Below are positions 6,684 to 14,585 of a stretch of 30,726 bases of DNA, one piece after another. Location of the stretch: contig JAENXG010000006.1 of assembly GCA_016649675.1 (NCBI GenBank), positions 1 through 30,726 on the forward strand, read 5' to 3'. Within the stretch, counting starts at the first letter, position 1. Every line of letters begins with the position of its first letter. Made by a program: the position numbers and the translations under genes. The notes beneath the pieces are model-generated. The model was given only the letters and a program-made list of their open reading frames with translations, did not search any database and had not been told where the DNA came from. The DNA comes from Methyloceanibacter sp. Lineage in GTDB: Bacteria > Pseudomonadota > Alphaproteobacteria > Rhizobiales > Methyloligellaceae.

Positions 6684-8078
6684 ATGGCACCGCGATGGAG
6701 CCCAGATAGCTGGCGCGCCAAAGAGATCGAGCAGGTCCCGGTCTATCCCGATCAGGGAGCGCTCGACCAGGTTGAGAAGCAGCTTGCGACCTTCCCGCCG
6801 CTCGTCTTCGCGGGCGAGGCGCGCGAGCTGAAGGCGAAGCTCGCCCGCGTGGCCAAGGGCGAGGCTTTCCTGTTGCAAGGCGGAGACTGCACCGAAAGCT
6901 TCTTGGAGCACCGCGCCGATCAGATCCGCGACTTCTTCCGCGTGTTCCTGCAGATGGCCGTGGTCCTCACCTATGCTGGCGGCTCGCCGGTGGTGAAGCT
7001 CGGCCGCATCGCCGGGCAATTCGCCAAGCCGCGCTCGAGCGCCACCGAGACGCAAGGCGGCAAGACGCTGCCGAGCTATCGCGGCGACATCGTCAACGGC
7101 ATCGAGTTCACCGAAGCGGCCCGGCTGCCCGATCCCAATCGCATGTTGATGGCCTACCGGCAGTCCGCCGCCACGCTCAATCTGATCAGGGCGTTTGCCC
7201 AAGGCGGCTATGCCAATCTCGAACATGTGCATCGGTGGAATCTTGGCTTCGTCAAGGACAGCCCCGCCGGGCATCGCTACCAGGAGCTCGCCGAGCGCAT
7301 CGCCGAGACCTTGCGCTTCATGCGCGCCTGCGGGCTCAATGCCGACAACACGCCGCAGCTCCGCACCACGAGCTTCTACACGAGCCACGAGGCCCTGCTG
7401 CTCGGCTACGAGCAGGCCTTCACCCGCGTCGATTCCACCTCGGGCGACTGGTACGCGACCTCGGGCCATTTCCTCTGGGCCGGCGACCGCACGCGCGATC
7501 TCAACCACGCCCATATCGAATATCTGCGCGGCATCAAGAACCCGGTCGGGGTCAAAGTGGGTCCCAGCCTTGGCGCTGACGAGCTGCTCAAGCTTATCGA
7601 CGTGCTCAGTCCGCAAAACGAACCGGGGCGTCTTACCCTGATCTCCCGGTTCGGCGCCGACAAGGTGGCCAAGTACCTGCCGGCCCTCATTCGTGCTGTG
7701 GAGCGAGAGGGCAAGGCGGTGGTGTGGGCGTGCGATCCGATGCACGGCAACACTATCAAGGCGGGAAACAGCGGGTACAAGACGCGGCCCTTCGACCTGA
7801 TCCTCTCCGAGGTCGAGTCGTTCTTCGACATCCACCGGAGCGAAGGGACGCATGCGGGCGGGATCCATGTCGAGATGACCGGGCAGAACGTGACCGAATG
7901 CGTGGGCGGCGCCAAGGCGGTCACCGAGACCGACCTGTCCGACCGCTACCACACCCATTGCGATCCGAGGCTCAATGCCGACCAGTCGCTCGAGCTTGCC
8001 TTCATCGTGGCCGAGAGGCTGAAGCGCGAGCGCGAAGGGCGGCCTGAGCCCGAGTTCTCGATTGCCGCCGGAGAGTAG
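6684..8078 (+). CDS. Class II 3-deoxy-7-phosphoheptulonate synthase
   Basis: A 464-aa plant/Mycobacterium-type (class II) DAHP synthase, the first step of the shikimate pathway, joining phosphoenolpyruvate and erythrose 4-phosphate. Visible signatures are LLQGGDCTESF (with metal ligand C69), GDWYATSGHFLWAGDRTR, GVKVGPSLG, WACDPMHGNT, and RSEGTHAGGIHVEMTGQNVTEC. An in-frame ATG exists at 6588, but AAGGAG sits 8 nt before the ATG at 6684 and the homologous protein begins there. The upstream stretch (6556-6683) carries the divergent promoter region shared with the VIT-family gene. The number of DAHP synthases in this genome is unknown. Confidence 0.94.
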   Translation: MAPRWSPDSWRAKEIEQVPVYPDQGALDQVEKQLATFPPLVFAGEARELKAKLARVAKGEAFLLQGGDCTESFLEHRADQIRDFFRVFLQMAVVLTYAGGSPVVKLGRIAGQFAKPRSSATETQGGKTLPSYRGDIVNGIEFTEAARLPDPNRMLMAYRQSAATLNLIRAFAQGGYANLEHVHRWNLGFVKDSPAGHRYQELAERIAETLRFMRACGLNADNTPQLRTTSFYTSHEALLLGYEQAFTRVDSTSGDWYATSGHFLWAGDRTRDLNHAHIEYLRGIKNPVGVKVGPSLGADELLKLIDVLSPQNEPGRLTLISRFGADKVAKYLPALIRAVEREGKAVVWACDPMHGNTIKAGNSGYKTRPFDLILSEVESFFDIHRSEGTHAGGIHVEMTGQNVTECVGGAKAVTETDLSDRYHTHCDPRLNADQSLELAFIVAERLKREREGRPEPEFSIAAGE

Positions 8079-8136
8079 GCGGGAGAAATCCCGCGTCCGC
8101 GCTTGCCACGCCGACATCTGCCACTAAGTTCCGCTC

Positions 8137-9810
8137 ATGGCCGGACCGATCAAGGACTCATTCAAGCTCGCACTCGCGCAAGCAAACCCAGTCGTCGGCG
8201 ACATCGAGGGCAATCTGCGCAAAGCCCGCGAAGCGCGCGCGCGCGCCGCGGAAGCGGACGCCGATCTCATTGCCTTCACCGAGCTTTATCTCACCGGCTA
8301 CCCCATCGAGGATCTGGTGCTAAAGCCGGCACTGCAGAAGGCCGCACGGGAGGCCTTAGAGGCGCTTGCCCGCGATACCAAGGATGGAGGTCCCGCCGTG
8401 CTCATGGGTCTGCCGTTCGCCGACGGGCCCTTCGTCTACAACGCCCAGGCTCTCTTGGACCGAGGGCGCATCGAGGCGCTCCGCTTCAAGAACAACCTCC
8501 CGAATTATGGCGTGTTCGACGAGAAGCGGGTGTTCGCGCCGGGCCCGCTGCCCGCACCCATCGACATACGGGGCTTACGGGTCGGTGTGCCCGTCTGCGA
8601 GGATATTTGGAGCGAAGAGGTCTGCGGTGCGCTTGCCGAGAAGGGGGCCGAGCTTCTGATCGTGCCCAACGGCTCGCCCTATTGGATGGACAAGCAGGAG
8701 GTGCGTTACGGCGTGGCCGAGACGCGCGTGGCCGAGACGAGGCTGCCGCTGGCTTACGTCAATCAGGTGGGGGGTCAGGACGAGCTCGTGTTCGACGGCG
8801 CGTCCTTCGTGCTCAACGAGGATGCCACGCTTGCCGTGCAGATGCCGGCCTGGGAGGAGGCACTTGGGCTGACCGAATGGCGGCGCGAGGGCGGAAAGTG
8901 GCGTTGTCTCCCTGGCCCCATTGCCGAGGTTGAGGAGGGGGACGCCGCCAACTACCTCGCCTGCATCACCGGCTTACGCGACTATGTCGAGAAGAACGGC
9001 TTTCCCGGCGTCGTGCTCGGGCTCTCCGGCGGGGTCGACTCGGCGCTATGCGCGGCGATGGCGGTCGATGCGCTTGGCTCGAAGCGCGTGCATTGCGTCA
9101 TGCTTCCTTACAGTTTCACCAGCAACGAGAGCCTGAGCGACGCCGCCGCCACCGCCGAGGCGCTTCACGTGCGCTACGACATCATGCCGATCAACGCCGC
9201 GGTGGACGGGCTGACCGACACCCTCGGCAAGATGTTCGAGGGCACGACGCCTGACGCTGCTGAAGAGAACTTGCAGTCCCGCGCGCGCGGCACCCTGCTC
9301 ATGGCCATCTCCAACAAGTTCGGGCCGATCGTCATCACCACCGGCAACAAGTCCGAGGTCTCGGTCGGCTACGCCACGCTCTATGGCGACATGAATGGCG
9401 GCTTCAATCCCATCAAGGACCTCTATAAGGGCCAAGTCTATGCGCTTGCCCGCTACCGCAATTCCGCGCGGCCCAAGGGCTGCCTCGGGCCTCTCGGCAT
9501 CGTCATTCCGGAGAACGTGCTCACCAAGGCGCCGACCGCTGAGCTCAAGGCAAACCAGCGCGACCAGGACACGCTGCCGCCTTATGACGTGCTCGACGAC
9601 ATTCTCAATTGCCTGGTCGAGCTCGAGATGCCGTTGCCCGAGATCGTCGCGCGCGGGCACGCGCCGGAGCTGGTGAAGAAGGTCGAGCGCATGCTCTATC
9701 TCGCCGAGTATAAAAGGCGGCAGGCGGCGCCTGGCGTGAAGATCACCGCCAAGAATTTCGGCCGCGACCGGCGCTATCCCATCACCAACATGTTCCGCGA
9801 GAAGCTCTAG
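8137..9810 (+). CDS. nadE: Glutamine-dependent NAD+ synthetase
   Basis: A 557-aa two-domain enzyme. The N-terminal nitrilase-type glutaminase domain (about 8-265) has the triad E49 (FTELYLTG), K118 (FKNNLPNYG) and C154 (VCEDIW). The C-terminal synthetase domain has the PP-loop SGGVDS (297-302) and the later signature TGNKSEVSVGYATLYGD. It amidates nicotinic acid adenine dinucleotide to NAD+ using ATP and ammonia channelled from glutamine. The stop codon directly abuts the ATG of gltX, so the two are very likely co-transcribed and translationally coupled. Confidence 0.95.
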   Translation: MAGPIKDSFKLALAQANPVVGDIEGNLRKAREARARAAEADADLIAFTELYLTGYPIEDLVLKPALQKAAREALEALARDTKDGGPAVLMGLPFADGPFVYNAQALLDRGRIEALRFKNNLPNYGVFDEKRVFAPGPLPAPIDIRGLRVGVPVCEDIWSEEVCGALAEKGAELLIVPNGSPYWMDKQEVRYGVAETRVAETRLPLAYVNQVGGQDELVFDGASFVLNEDATLAVQMPAWEEALGLTEWRREGGKWRCLPGPIAEVEEGDAANYLACITGLRDYVEKNGFPGVVLGLSGGVDSALCAAMAVDALGSKRVHCVMLPYSFTSNESLSDAAATAEALHVRYDIMPINAAVDGLTDTLGKMFEGTTPDAAEENLQSRARGTLLMAISNKFGPIVITTGNKSEVSVGYATLYGDMNGGFNPIKDLYKGQVYALARYRNSARPKGCLGPLGIVIPENVLTKAPTAELKANQRDQDTLPPYDVLDDILNCLVELEMPLPEIVARGHAPELVKKVERMLYLAEYKRRQAAPGVKITAKNFGRDRRYPITNMFREKL

Positions 9811-11148
9811 ATGGCTGTCACGGTCCGCTTCGCGCCGAGCCCCACGGGGCGAATCCATGCCGGCAATATCCGCACCGCGCTCATCAACTGGATGTTCGCG
9901 CACGCCAAGGGCGGGCAACTAATTCTGCGCCTCGACGACACCGACGCCAAGCGGTCCACGGCAGCATTTACGCGCGGCATCGAGGAGGACCTCACCTGGC
10001 TCGGAATCGGCTGGGCGAAGGAAGTCCACCAGTCAGACCGCTTCGCGCTCTATGACTCGGCGGTCGAGAAGCTGAAAGCGAGCGGCCGCCTCTATCCCGC
10101 TTACGAGACGCCGGAGGAGCTCGAGCTCAAACGCAAGCGCCAGCTCGCGCGCGGGCGGCCGCCCGTCTATGACCGCGCCGCCTTGCAGCTCTCGACCGAG
10201 GAGCGGGCCCGCCTCGAAGCCGCAGGGCGGAAGCCCCATTGGCGCTTTCTATTGGAGCAGCGCGACGTCGTCTGGGACGACCTCGTGCGCGGGCAGCAGC
10301 ATGTCGATGCCGCCTCGCTATCTGACCCGGTGCTGGTCAGGGAAGACGGCACCTATCTCTACACGCTGCCGAGCGTCGTCGACGACATCGATCTCGGCAT
10401 CACCCATGTCATCCGCGGCGAGGACCACGTGGCGAACACCGCACCGCAGATCCAGCTGTTCTTGGCGCTGGCGGCGGAGCCCCCCGCTTTCGGCCATCAC
10501 AATCTCCTGGTCTTGGCTGACGGCCAGGCGCTCTCCAAGCGCGACCGCGCGCTCTCCATCGAGGGGTTGCGCAAGGAGGGGATCGAGGCGCTCGCCGTCG
10601 CCAGCTACGCGGCGACCACCGGCACGTCGGATCCGGTCGTTCCGCATGAGAGCCTTGAAGAGCTCGCGCAAAGCTTCGACTTCGGAAAGCTGTCGCGGGC
10701 GCCGGCGCGCTTCGATCCGCACGAGCTTCGCCTCCTCAATGCCAAGCTCCTGCACATGCTTCCCTTTAGCGCCGTGGCAATGAGGCTCAGCGCGATGGGA
10801 ATCGGCGGCGGGGAAGCCTTCTGGAATGCCGTGCGGTCCAATCTCGCGGTGCTAGCCGATGCCGCAATCTGGTGGCGGGTCGTCAACGGGCCGCTCGAAC
10901 CCGTGATCACCGATGCCTCGATTTGTAAGCAGGCGGTCGTGCTTCTGCCCCCAGAGCCCTGGGACGAGCAGACCTGGGAGCGGCTGGCGGCGGATGTGAA
11001 GCAGGTGACGGGCGCCAAGGGCAAAGCGCTGTTCCAGCCCTTGCGGCTTGCTCTCACCGCCCGCGAGCATGGGCCCGAACTCAAGCACCTTCTGCCGCTG
11101 ATTGGTAAGGCCCGCGCGACGGCGCGGCTCCAAGGCAAAGCCGCTTAG
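9811..11148 (+). CDS. gltX: Glutamyl-tRNA synthetase (class I)
   Basis: A 445-aa synthetase that charges tRNA with glutamate. Class I motif 1 is HAGN (16-19) in APSPTGRIHAGNIRTALINW, and the KMSKS-type motif is ALSKRD (240-245). An alpha-helical anticodon-binding region follows. Alphaproteobacteria commonly carry two GltX paralogues, one acting on tRNA-Glu and one mainly on tRNA-Gln for the transamidation route. Which one this is cannot be decided here. The ATG follows the nadE TAG with no spacer. HAGN in place of the frequent HIGN is a mild deviation. Confidence 0.93.
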   Translation: MAVTVRFAPSPTGRIHAGNIRTALINWMFAHAKGGQLILRLDDTDAKRSTAAFTRGIEEDLTWLGIGWAKEVHQSDRFALYDSAVEKLKASGRLYPAYETPEELELKRKRQLARGRPPVYDRAALQLSTEERARLEAAGRKPHWRFLLEQRDVVWDDLVRGQQHVDAASLSDPVLVREDGTYLYTLPSVVDDIDLGITHVIRGEDHVANTAPQIQLFLALAAEPPAFGHHNLLVLADGQALSKRDRALSIEGLRKEGIEALAVASYAATTGTSDPVVPHESLEELAQSFDFGKLSRAPARFDPHELRLLNAKLLHMLPFSAVAMRLSAMGIGGGEAFWNAVRSNLAVLADAAIWWRVVNGPLEPVITDASICKQAVVLLPPEPWDEQTWERLAADVKQVTGAKGKALFQPLRLALTAREHGPELKHLLPLIGKARATARLQGKAA

Positions 11149-11172
11149 CCTGACCAGCCAAGAGACGTGATG

Positions 11173-12474
11173 TTATTGCGGAGCGGGAGCGGGCGGCGCC
11201 TTGGTCGCCTTCTTGGCGATGGTCGACTGTCCAGCGGCGGGCTGCCCTGAGGCGGGTTGCGTGGCCGAGGCTGAAGCCGCCGGAGCCGCGGGTGGTGCAA
11301 CAGCGGCCGTGGGAGGCGCCGGAGGCTTTTGCGCCTGAGGCACGGTCGCGGGTGCAGCAGGAGCCGCTTGCTCGTTGCTTCCGGTAACTTCGAGATTGAG
11401 CTGCGGGGCGGCGGCTTGGTCGCCGGTTGGCGCCGCAGCGGGGACGGCTTGCGCGCCAGGCGCCGGCGGTGCGGGGGCTTTGGCGCTCGCCTTGCCCTTG
11501 CCTTTGCCTTTGCCAGGCTTCGCCGCAGCTTCGGCTTCGGCCCGCTTGTTGGCCGCCTCGATATCGGTCGGATTGTATTCGGCCTGCTTGCAGGAGCAGC
11601 CCTTCACGTACTCCTTGCGATACTTTAAGGCGACCGGGAGATCCATATAGGCCGAGCCCTGCAACGATATGGCCTGCTCGATCTCTTGGCCGGGGTTGCG
11701 ATAGACGTAGAGCTCGGCAGGGGCGGCGCAGGTCGACTGGCATTCCTGCGCTTCCTGCGCCAGGTGGCCCGAATAGGTCGAATAGCTGATCGGATAGAAG
11801 AAGCCGTCGCACAGCCGCACGCAGACCGAGCGATAGCGGCCGTTCGGATCGATGCTCCGATAGACCGGCGTCTGGGGCTGTTCCTCTTCCTGCTCTTGGC
11901 CGCCACCGAAGAAGTCGAGCAGTCCGCCGCCTCTCTTGGGCGGCGCTCGGTATCCACTGCAGCCGCTGCGGGCAAGGGCATCCATGAGCTCAGCCTGGCG
12001 CCGCTTGTTTCCGCCGCCGCCCGTGATCGCCTCGCGCTGCTGCTGGAGCTGGGCTAGCTGGCGTCGGGCGTCCTCGACGCGATCGTTCATCTTGAGGCAT
12101 TGGGGGCTACGGACGAGGGCCTTGCCGAAAATGAAGAAGCTCTGGAAGCAGCCGGCATCCTCCATGGCGGCCTGGGTGCCTTGGAACACGCGGTCGGCCT
12201 GGGCGATCTGCTGGTCGATCCCCGGCAGCGCATCGCGCCCCGGCCCGCCGCCTTGCGCGGAGGCGAGATCCTGCTGGAGCTGCATGCAGCGGATCTGCTG
12301 ATCGCTCGCGCCTTGGGCGAGAACGAGACCCGCGCCGCCCATGATCCCTATGCCGCACACGGCGAGCACAGCAAGGCGCAGGCCGCCGATCGACCGCATA
12401 GACGACGCGATCACGCGCCGAAGACCGCGATGCACGCTCACGATTGGTTCAATCCCCGGGGAGCCACGACGCAT
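11173..12474 (-). CDS. DUF2865 domain-containing exported protein
   Basis: A 433-aa protein, or 408 aa if the ATG at 12397-12399 is the start; neither site has a strong ribosome-binding sequence. A hydrophobic export segment (LRLAVLAVCGIGIMGGAGLVLAQGA) comes first, then a helical Gln-rich part (QQIRCMQLQQDLAS, LAQLQQQREAI). The DUF2865 core around RSVCVRLCDGFFYPISYST carries further cysteines (QECQSTC, GCSCK). The last 100 or so residues are Ala/Pro-rich with a Lys/Gly run (KPGKGKGKGKASAK) and look disordered. It is expected to be periplasmic or envelope-associated. The family is found mainly in alphaproteobacteria and has no assigned function. It is convergent with gltX and divergent from cysS. 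Confidence 0.85.
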   Translation of the reverse strand: MRRGSPGIEPIVSVHRGLRRVIASSMRSIGGLRLAVLAVCGIGIMGGAGLVLAQGASDQQIRCMQLQQDLASAQGGGPGRDALPGIDQQIAQADRVFQGTQAAMEDAGCFQSFFIFGKALVRSPQCLKMNDRVEDARRQLAQLQQQREAITGGGGNKRRQAELMDALARSGCSGYRAPPKRGGGLLDFFGGGQEQEEEQPQTPVYRSIDPNGRYRSVCVRLCDGFFYPISYSTYSGHLAQEAQECQSTCAAPAELYVYRNPGQEIEQAISLQGSAYMDLPVALKYRKEYVKGCSCKQAEYNPTDIEAANKRAEAEAAAKPGKGKGKGKASAKAPAPPAPGAQAVPAAAPTGDQAAAPQLNLEVTGSNEQAAPAAPATVPQAQKPPAPPTAAVAPPAAPAASASATQPASGQPAAGQSTIAKKATKAPPAPAPQ

Positions 12475-12524
12475 TATGCGCGGTTAAATTCGGGGGTCAA
12501 TGCGGCATCAATAAGATGGCTCGC

Positions 12525-12553
12525 TTGACGCTTTCGCCAATAGGAGCCATAAG
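12525..12553 (+). promoter_or_regulatory. Candidate promoter for cysS
   Basis: TTGACG (12525-12530) and CATAAG (12548-12553) are separated by 17 bp, a fair match to a housekeeping sigma-70-type promoter. Transcription would begin near 12560, leaving a leader of about 150 nt before cysS. Confidence 0.4.
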
Positions 12554-12563
12554 CGGCCCCAAG

Positions 12564-12617
12564 ATGATGCAAAAGCAACCCATCCTTATGATTTTGTGCG
12601 GCATCATTCCGGGCTAG
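12564..12617 (+). CDS. Candidate 17-aa leader peptide ahead of cysS
   Basis: A short frame ATG...TAG encodes MMQKQPILMILCGIIPG, with one Cys codon at position 12. Its stop falls inside the hairpin at 12609-12634. If the promoter above is right, the ATG would be within a few bases of the transcript start, so translation would be leaderless. Inference: this could be a cysteine-sensing leader for cysS. A chance ORF is equally possible. Confidence 0.25.
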   Translation: MMQKQPILMILCGIIPG

Positions 12618-12634
12618 CAAACAAGCTCGCCCGG
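12609..12634 (+). promoter_or_regulatory. Hairpin in the cysS leader
   Basis: The arms CCGGGC and GCCCGG enclose a one-base mismatch and a second 3-bp stem (AGC/GCT) around the loop AAACAA. It is followed by C- and T-rich sequence (ATCGTTCCCCCTTT) but not by a full T-run. It overlaps the end of the candidate leader peptide and may act in attenuation or RNA stability. Confidence 0.4.
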
Positions 12635-12708
12635 ATCGTTCCCCCTTTAACTATCACCTCTTTTACTCGCGAACGTCCGGCGGGCCTCAAGCCGAAGGGG
12701 CTTGGTCA

Positions 12709-14457
12709 GTGGCGCTTAAGCTTTACAACACGCTCACCCGCGCGAAGGAGGTCTTCGAGCCGCTCGATGCCGCCAATGTGCGCCTCTATGTCTGCGGGCC
12801 CACGGTCTACGACTTCGCCCATATCGGCAATGCTCGGCCGGTCATCGTGTTCGACGTGCTATTCCGGCTGTTGCGGCACCTCTACGGGCCGGAGCACGTC
12901 ACCTATGTTCGCAACATCACCGACGTCGACGACAAGATCAATGCGCGGGCGGCGCACGACTATCCCGACCTGCCTCTGAACGAGGCGATCCGCCAAGTCA
13001 CCAAGAAGACCGAGGCGCAGTTTCACGCCGATATGAGGGCGCTCGGCGCGCTCGATCCGGATGTCGAGCCGCGGGCGACCGAGCACATCGCCCAGATGAA
13101 GGCGATGATTGAGACGCTGATCGAGAAGGGTTGCGCCTACGTGGCCGAGGACCACGTCCTCTTCGATGTCGCCTCGATGCCCGACTACGGCAAGCTCTCG
13201 GGGCGCTCGCTCGACGAGATGATCGCGGGCGCGAGAGTCGAGGTCGCGCCCTATAAGCGCGATCCGATGGACTTCGTGCTGTGGAAGCCGTCCAAGCCCG
13301 GCGAGCCGTCCTGGCCTTCGCCCGCCGGTATCACCGCGCCGGGGCGGCCCGGCTGGCATATCGAATGCTCGGCCATGGCCGACCGATGGCTATGGGAGGA
13401 GGCGAGACCTAAGCTTTCGGCAACGGGACTGTCGCGGCCGCATATGTTCGACATCCATGGCGGCGGCATCGATCTCGTTTTCCCGCATCATGAGAACGAG
13501 ATCGCACAATCGCGCTGCGCCTACGCGACCCCGATCATGGCGCAGATCTGGATGCATAACGGCTTCCTTCAGGTCGAGGGGGAGAAGATGGCGAAGAGCC
13601 TCGGCAACTTCGTCACCGTGCGAGAGCTGCTTCGCGGCTGGAAAGGGTTCCCCTGGTCGGGCGATGTTATTCGCTGGGCGATGCTTCAGACGCATTACCG
13701 CCAGCCCATCGATTGGACTTTCGACAAGTTGCTGTCAGCGAGAAACGAACTCGCCGAATGGTATCTTCCATTCAGCAACCTAGCTCATAAGCTTGGCAGC
13801 CGCAGCGTAGATATTCTCGAAGCTGCCTCTCGCGATTTCAAGCCGTCGGATGAGCTCATAAGCGCTCTCTCGGATGACCTAAATATGCCTGCGGCGATTG
13901 CTATCCTTCGTAATAATCGCAGCGACGTCTACCGAAGCGACAAGGCAACTTTGCAGGCGTTAGCTAACCTGAAGTTCCTGGGCGTCGTTTCGGAAAGCAC
14001 TCGGTACGTGTTCTCAATGGGTGCGGTTGGCAATGATTGGCCAGCAGCCTTGACTTCGACGATAGCTAAGCTCGCGTACGATTTGAGGGTTGCTAAGGCC
14101 AACAACGATACGCAGTTTGAGAGCACTCTAATCGGGCATGCAAGAACGAGCGGTGTCGAGGTTGCGCAGCTCACGCCCGATTACGTTGAGCTGAACTACG
14201 TTGGTGGCGCGGGGAAGCTGGAGAAAACTTCTAGAGTCGTAGAGGCTGTGGGAACAGCGCATGGCACTGCCCGAGCTTTTGGTGTGAGCAAGGAGATCGA
14301 CGAATTGATCGCTGCGCGCAACGCTGCGCGCGCGGCGAAGAACTTCAAAGAGGCGGACCGCATCCGCGGCGAGCTCGAAGCCATGGGCATCGTGCTGAAA
14401 GACGCCAAGGACCCCAAGACGGGTGAGCTCGTTACCACCTGGGAGGTCGCCCGATGA
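12709..14457 (+). CDS. cysS: Cysteinyl-tRNA synthetase with atypical C-terminal insertion
   Basis: A 582-aa protein, clearly longer than the usual 460-500. The catalytic core is normal: C29 in YVCGPTVYDFAHIGN (HIGN 38-41), the zinc-site CSAM, DIHGGGIDLVFPHHENE, and KMAKS (293-297). The DALT domain shows DDLNMP, and the C-terminal AARNAARAAKNFKEADRIR is intact. Between FLGVVSEST and GVSKEIDEL lie about 100 extra residues with no counterpart I know in CysS. The surrounding DNA (about 13735-14310) is near 50-55% GC, against about 67% in the core. The GTG start follows AAGGGG. The reading frame is open throughout, so the gene is probably functional. Its stop overlaps the ATG of the next small gene. 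Confidence 0.92.
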   Translation: MALKLYNTLTRAKEVFEPLDAANVRLYVCGPTVYDFAHIGNARPVIVFDVLFRLLRHLYGPEHVTYVRNITDVDDKINARAAHDYPDLPLNEAIRQVTKKTEAQFHADMRALGALDPDVEPRATEHIAQMKAMIETLIEKGCAYVAEDHVLFDVASMPDYGKLSGRSLDEMIAGARVEVAPYKRDPMDFVLWKPSKPGEPSWPSPAGITAPGRPGWHIECSAMADRWLWEEARPKLSATGLSRPHMFDIHGGGIDLVFPHHENEIAQSRCAYATPIMAQIWMHNGFLQVEGEKMAKSLGNFVTVRELLRGWKGFPWSGDVIRWAMLQTHYRQPIDWTFDKLLSARNELAEWYLPFSNLAHKLGSRSVDILEAASRDFKPSDELISALSDDLNMPAAIAILRNNRSDVYRSDKATLQALANLKFLGVVSESTRYVFSMGAVGNDWPAALTSTIAKLAYDLRVAKANNDTQFESTLIGHARTSGVEVAQLTPDYVELNYVGGAGKLEKTSRVVEAVGTAHGTARAFGVSKEIDELIAARNAARAAKNFKEADRIRGELEAMGIVLKDAKDPKTGELVTTWEVAR

Positions 14458-14576
14458 TCCGGTTCCTTAGGGATGCGCCCTTCAAGGGCTCGCACGGCGT
14501 CTATTTCGTCATCAAGCTCGTGGTGCTCGCGCTCGCTTTGCTGCTTGCGCTGCACTTCATCTTCGGCGTGGTGTAG
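14454..14576 (+). CDS. Small single-pass membrane protein, 40 aa
   Basis: A 40-aa frame beginning in an ATGA overlap with the cysS stop. It has a short basic N-terminus (MIRFLRDAPFKGSHG) and a hydrophobic helix of about 21 residues (FVIKLVVLALALLLALHFIF) near the C-terminus. It ends 9 bp before citramalate synthase. The overlap suggests translational coupling, and the N-terminal charge suggests a cytoplasmic N-terminus. I do not recognise a named family. Its position, composition and GC-rich codon use match the neighbours. Confidence 0.65.
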   Translation: MIRFLRDAPFKGSHGVYFVIKLVVLALALLLALHFIFGVV

Positions 14577-14585
14577 AGAAGAGCC

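Noticed and set aside
6627..8117. A 496-codon minus-strand frame opposite DAHP synthase
   Set aside because: It is a high-GC shadow. The sense frame is a full-length class II DAHP synthase with a strong ribosome-binding site.
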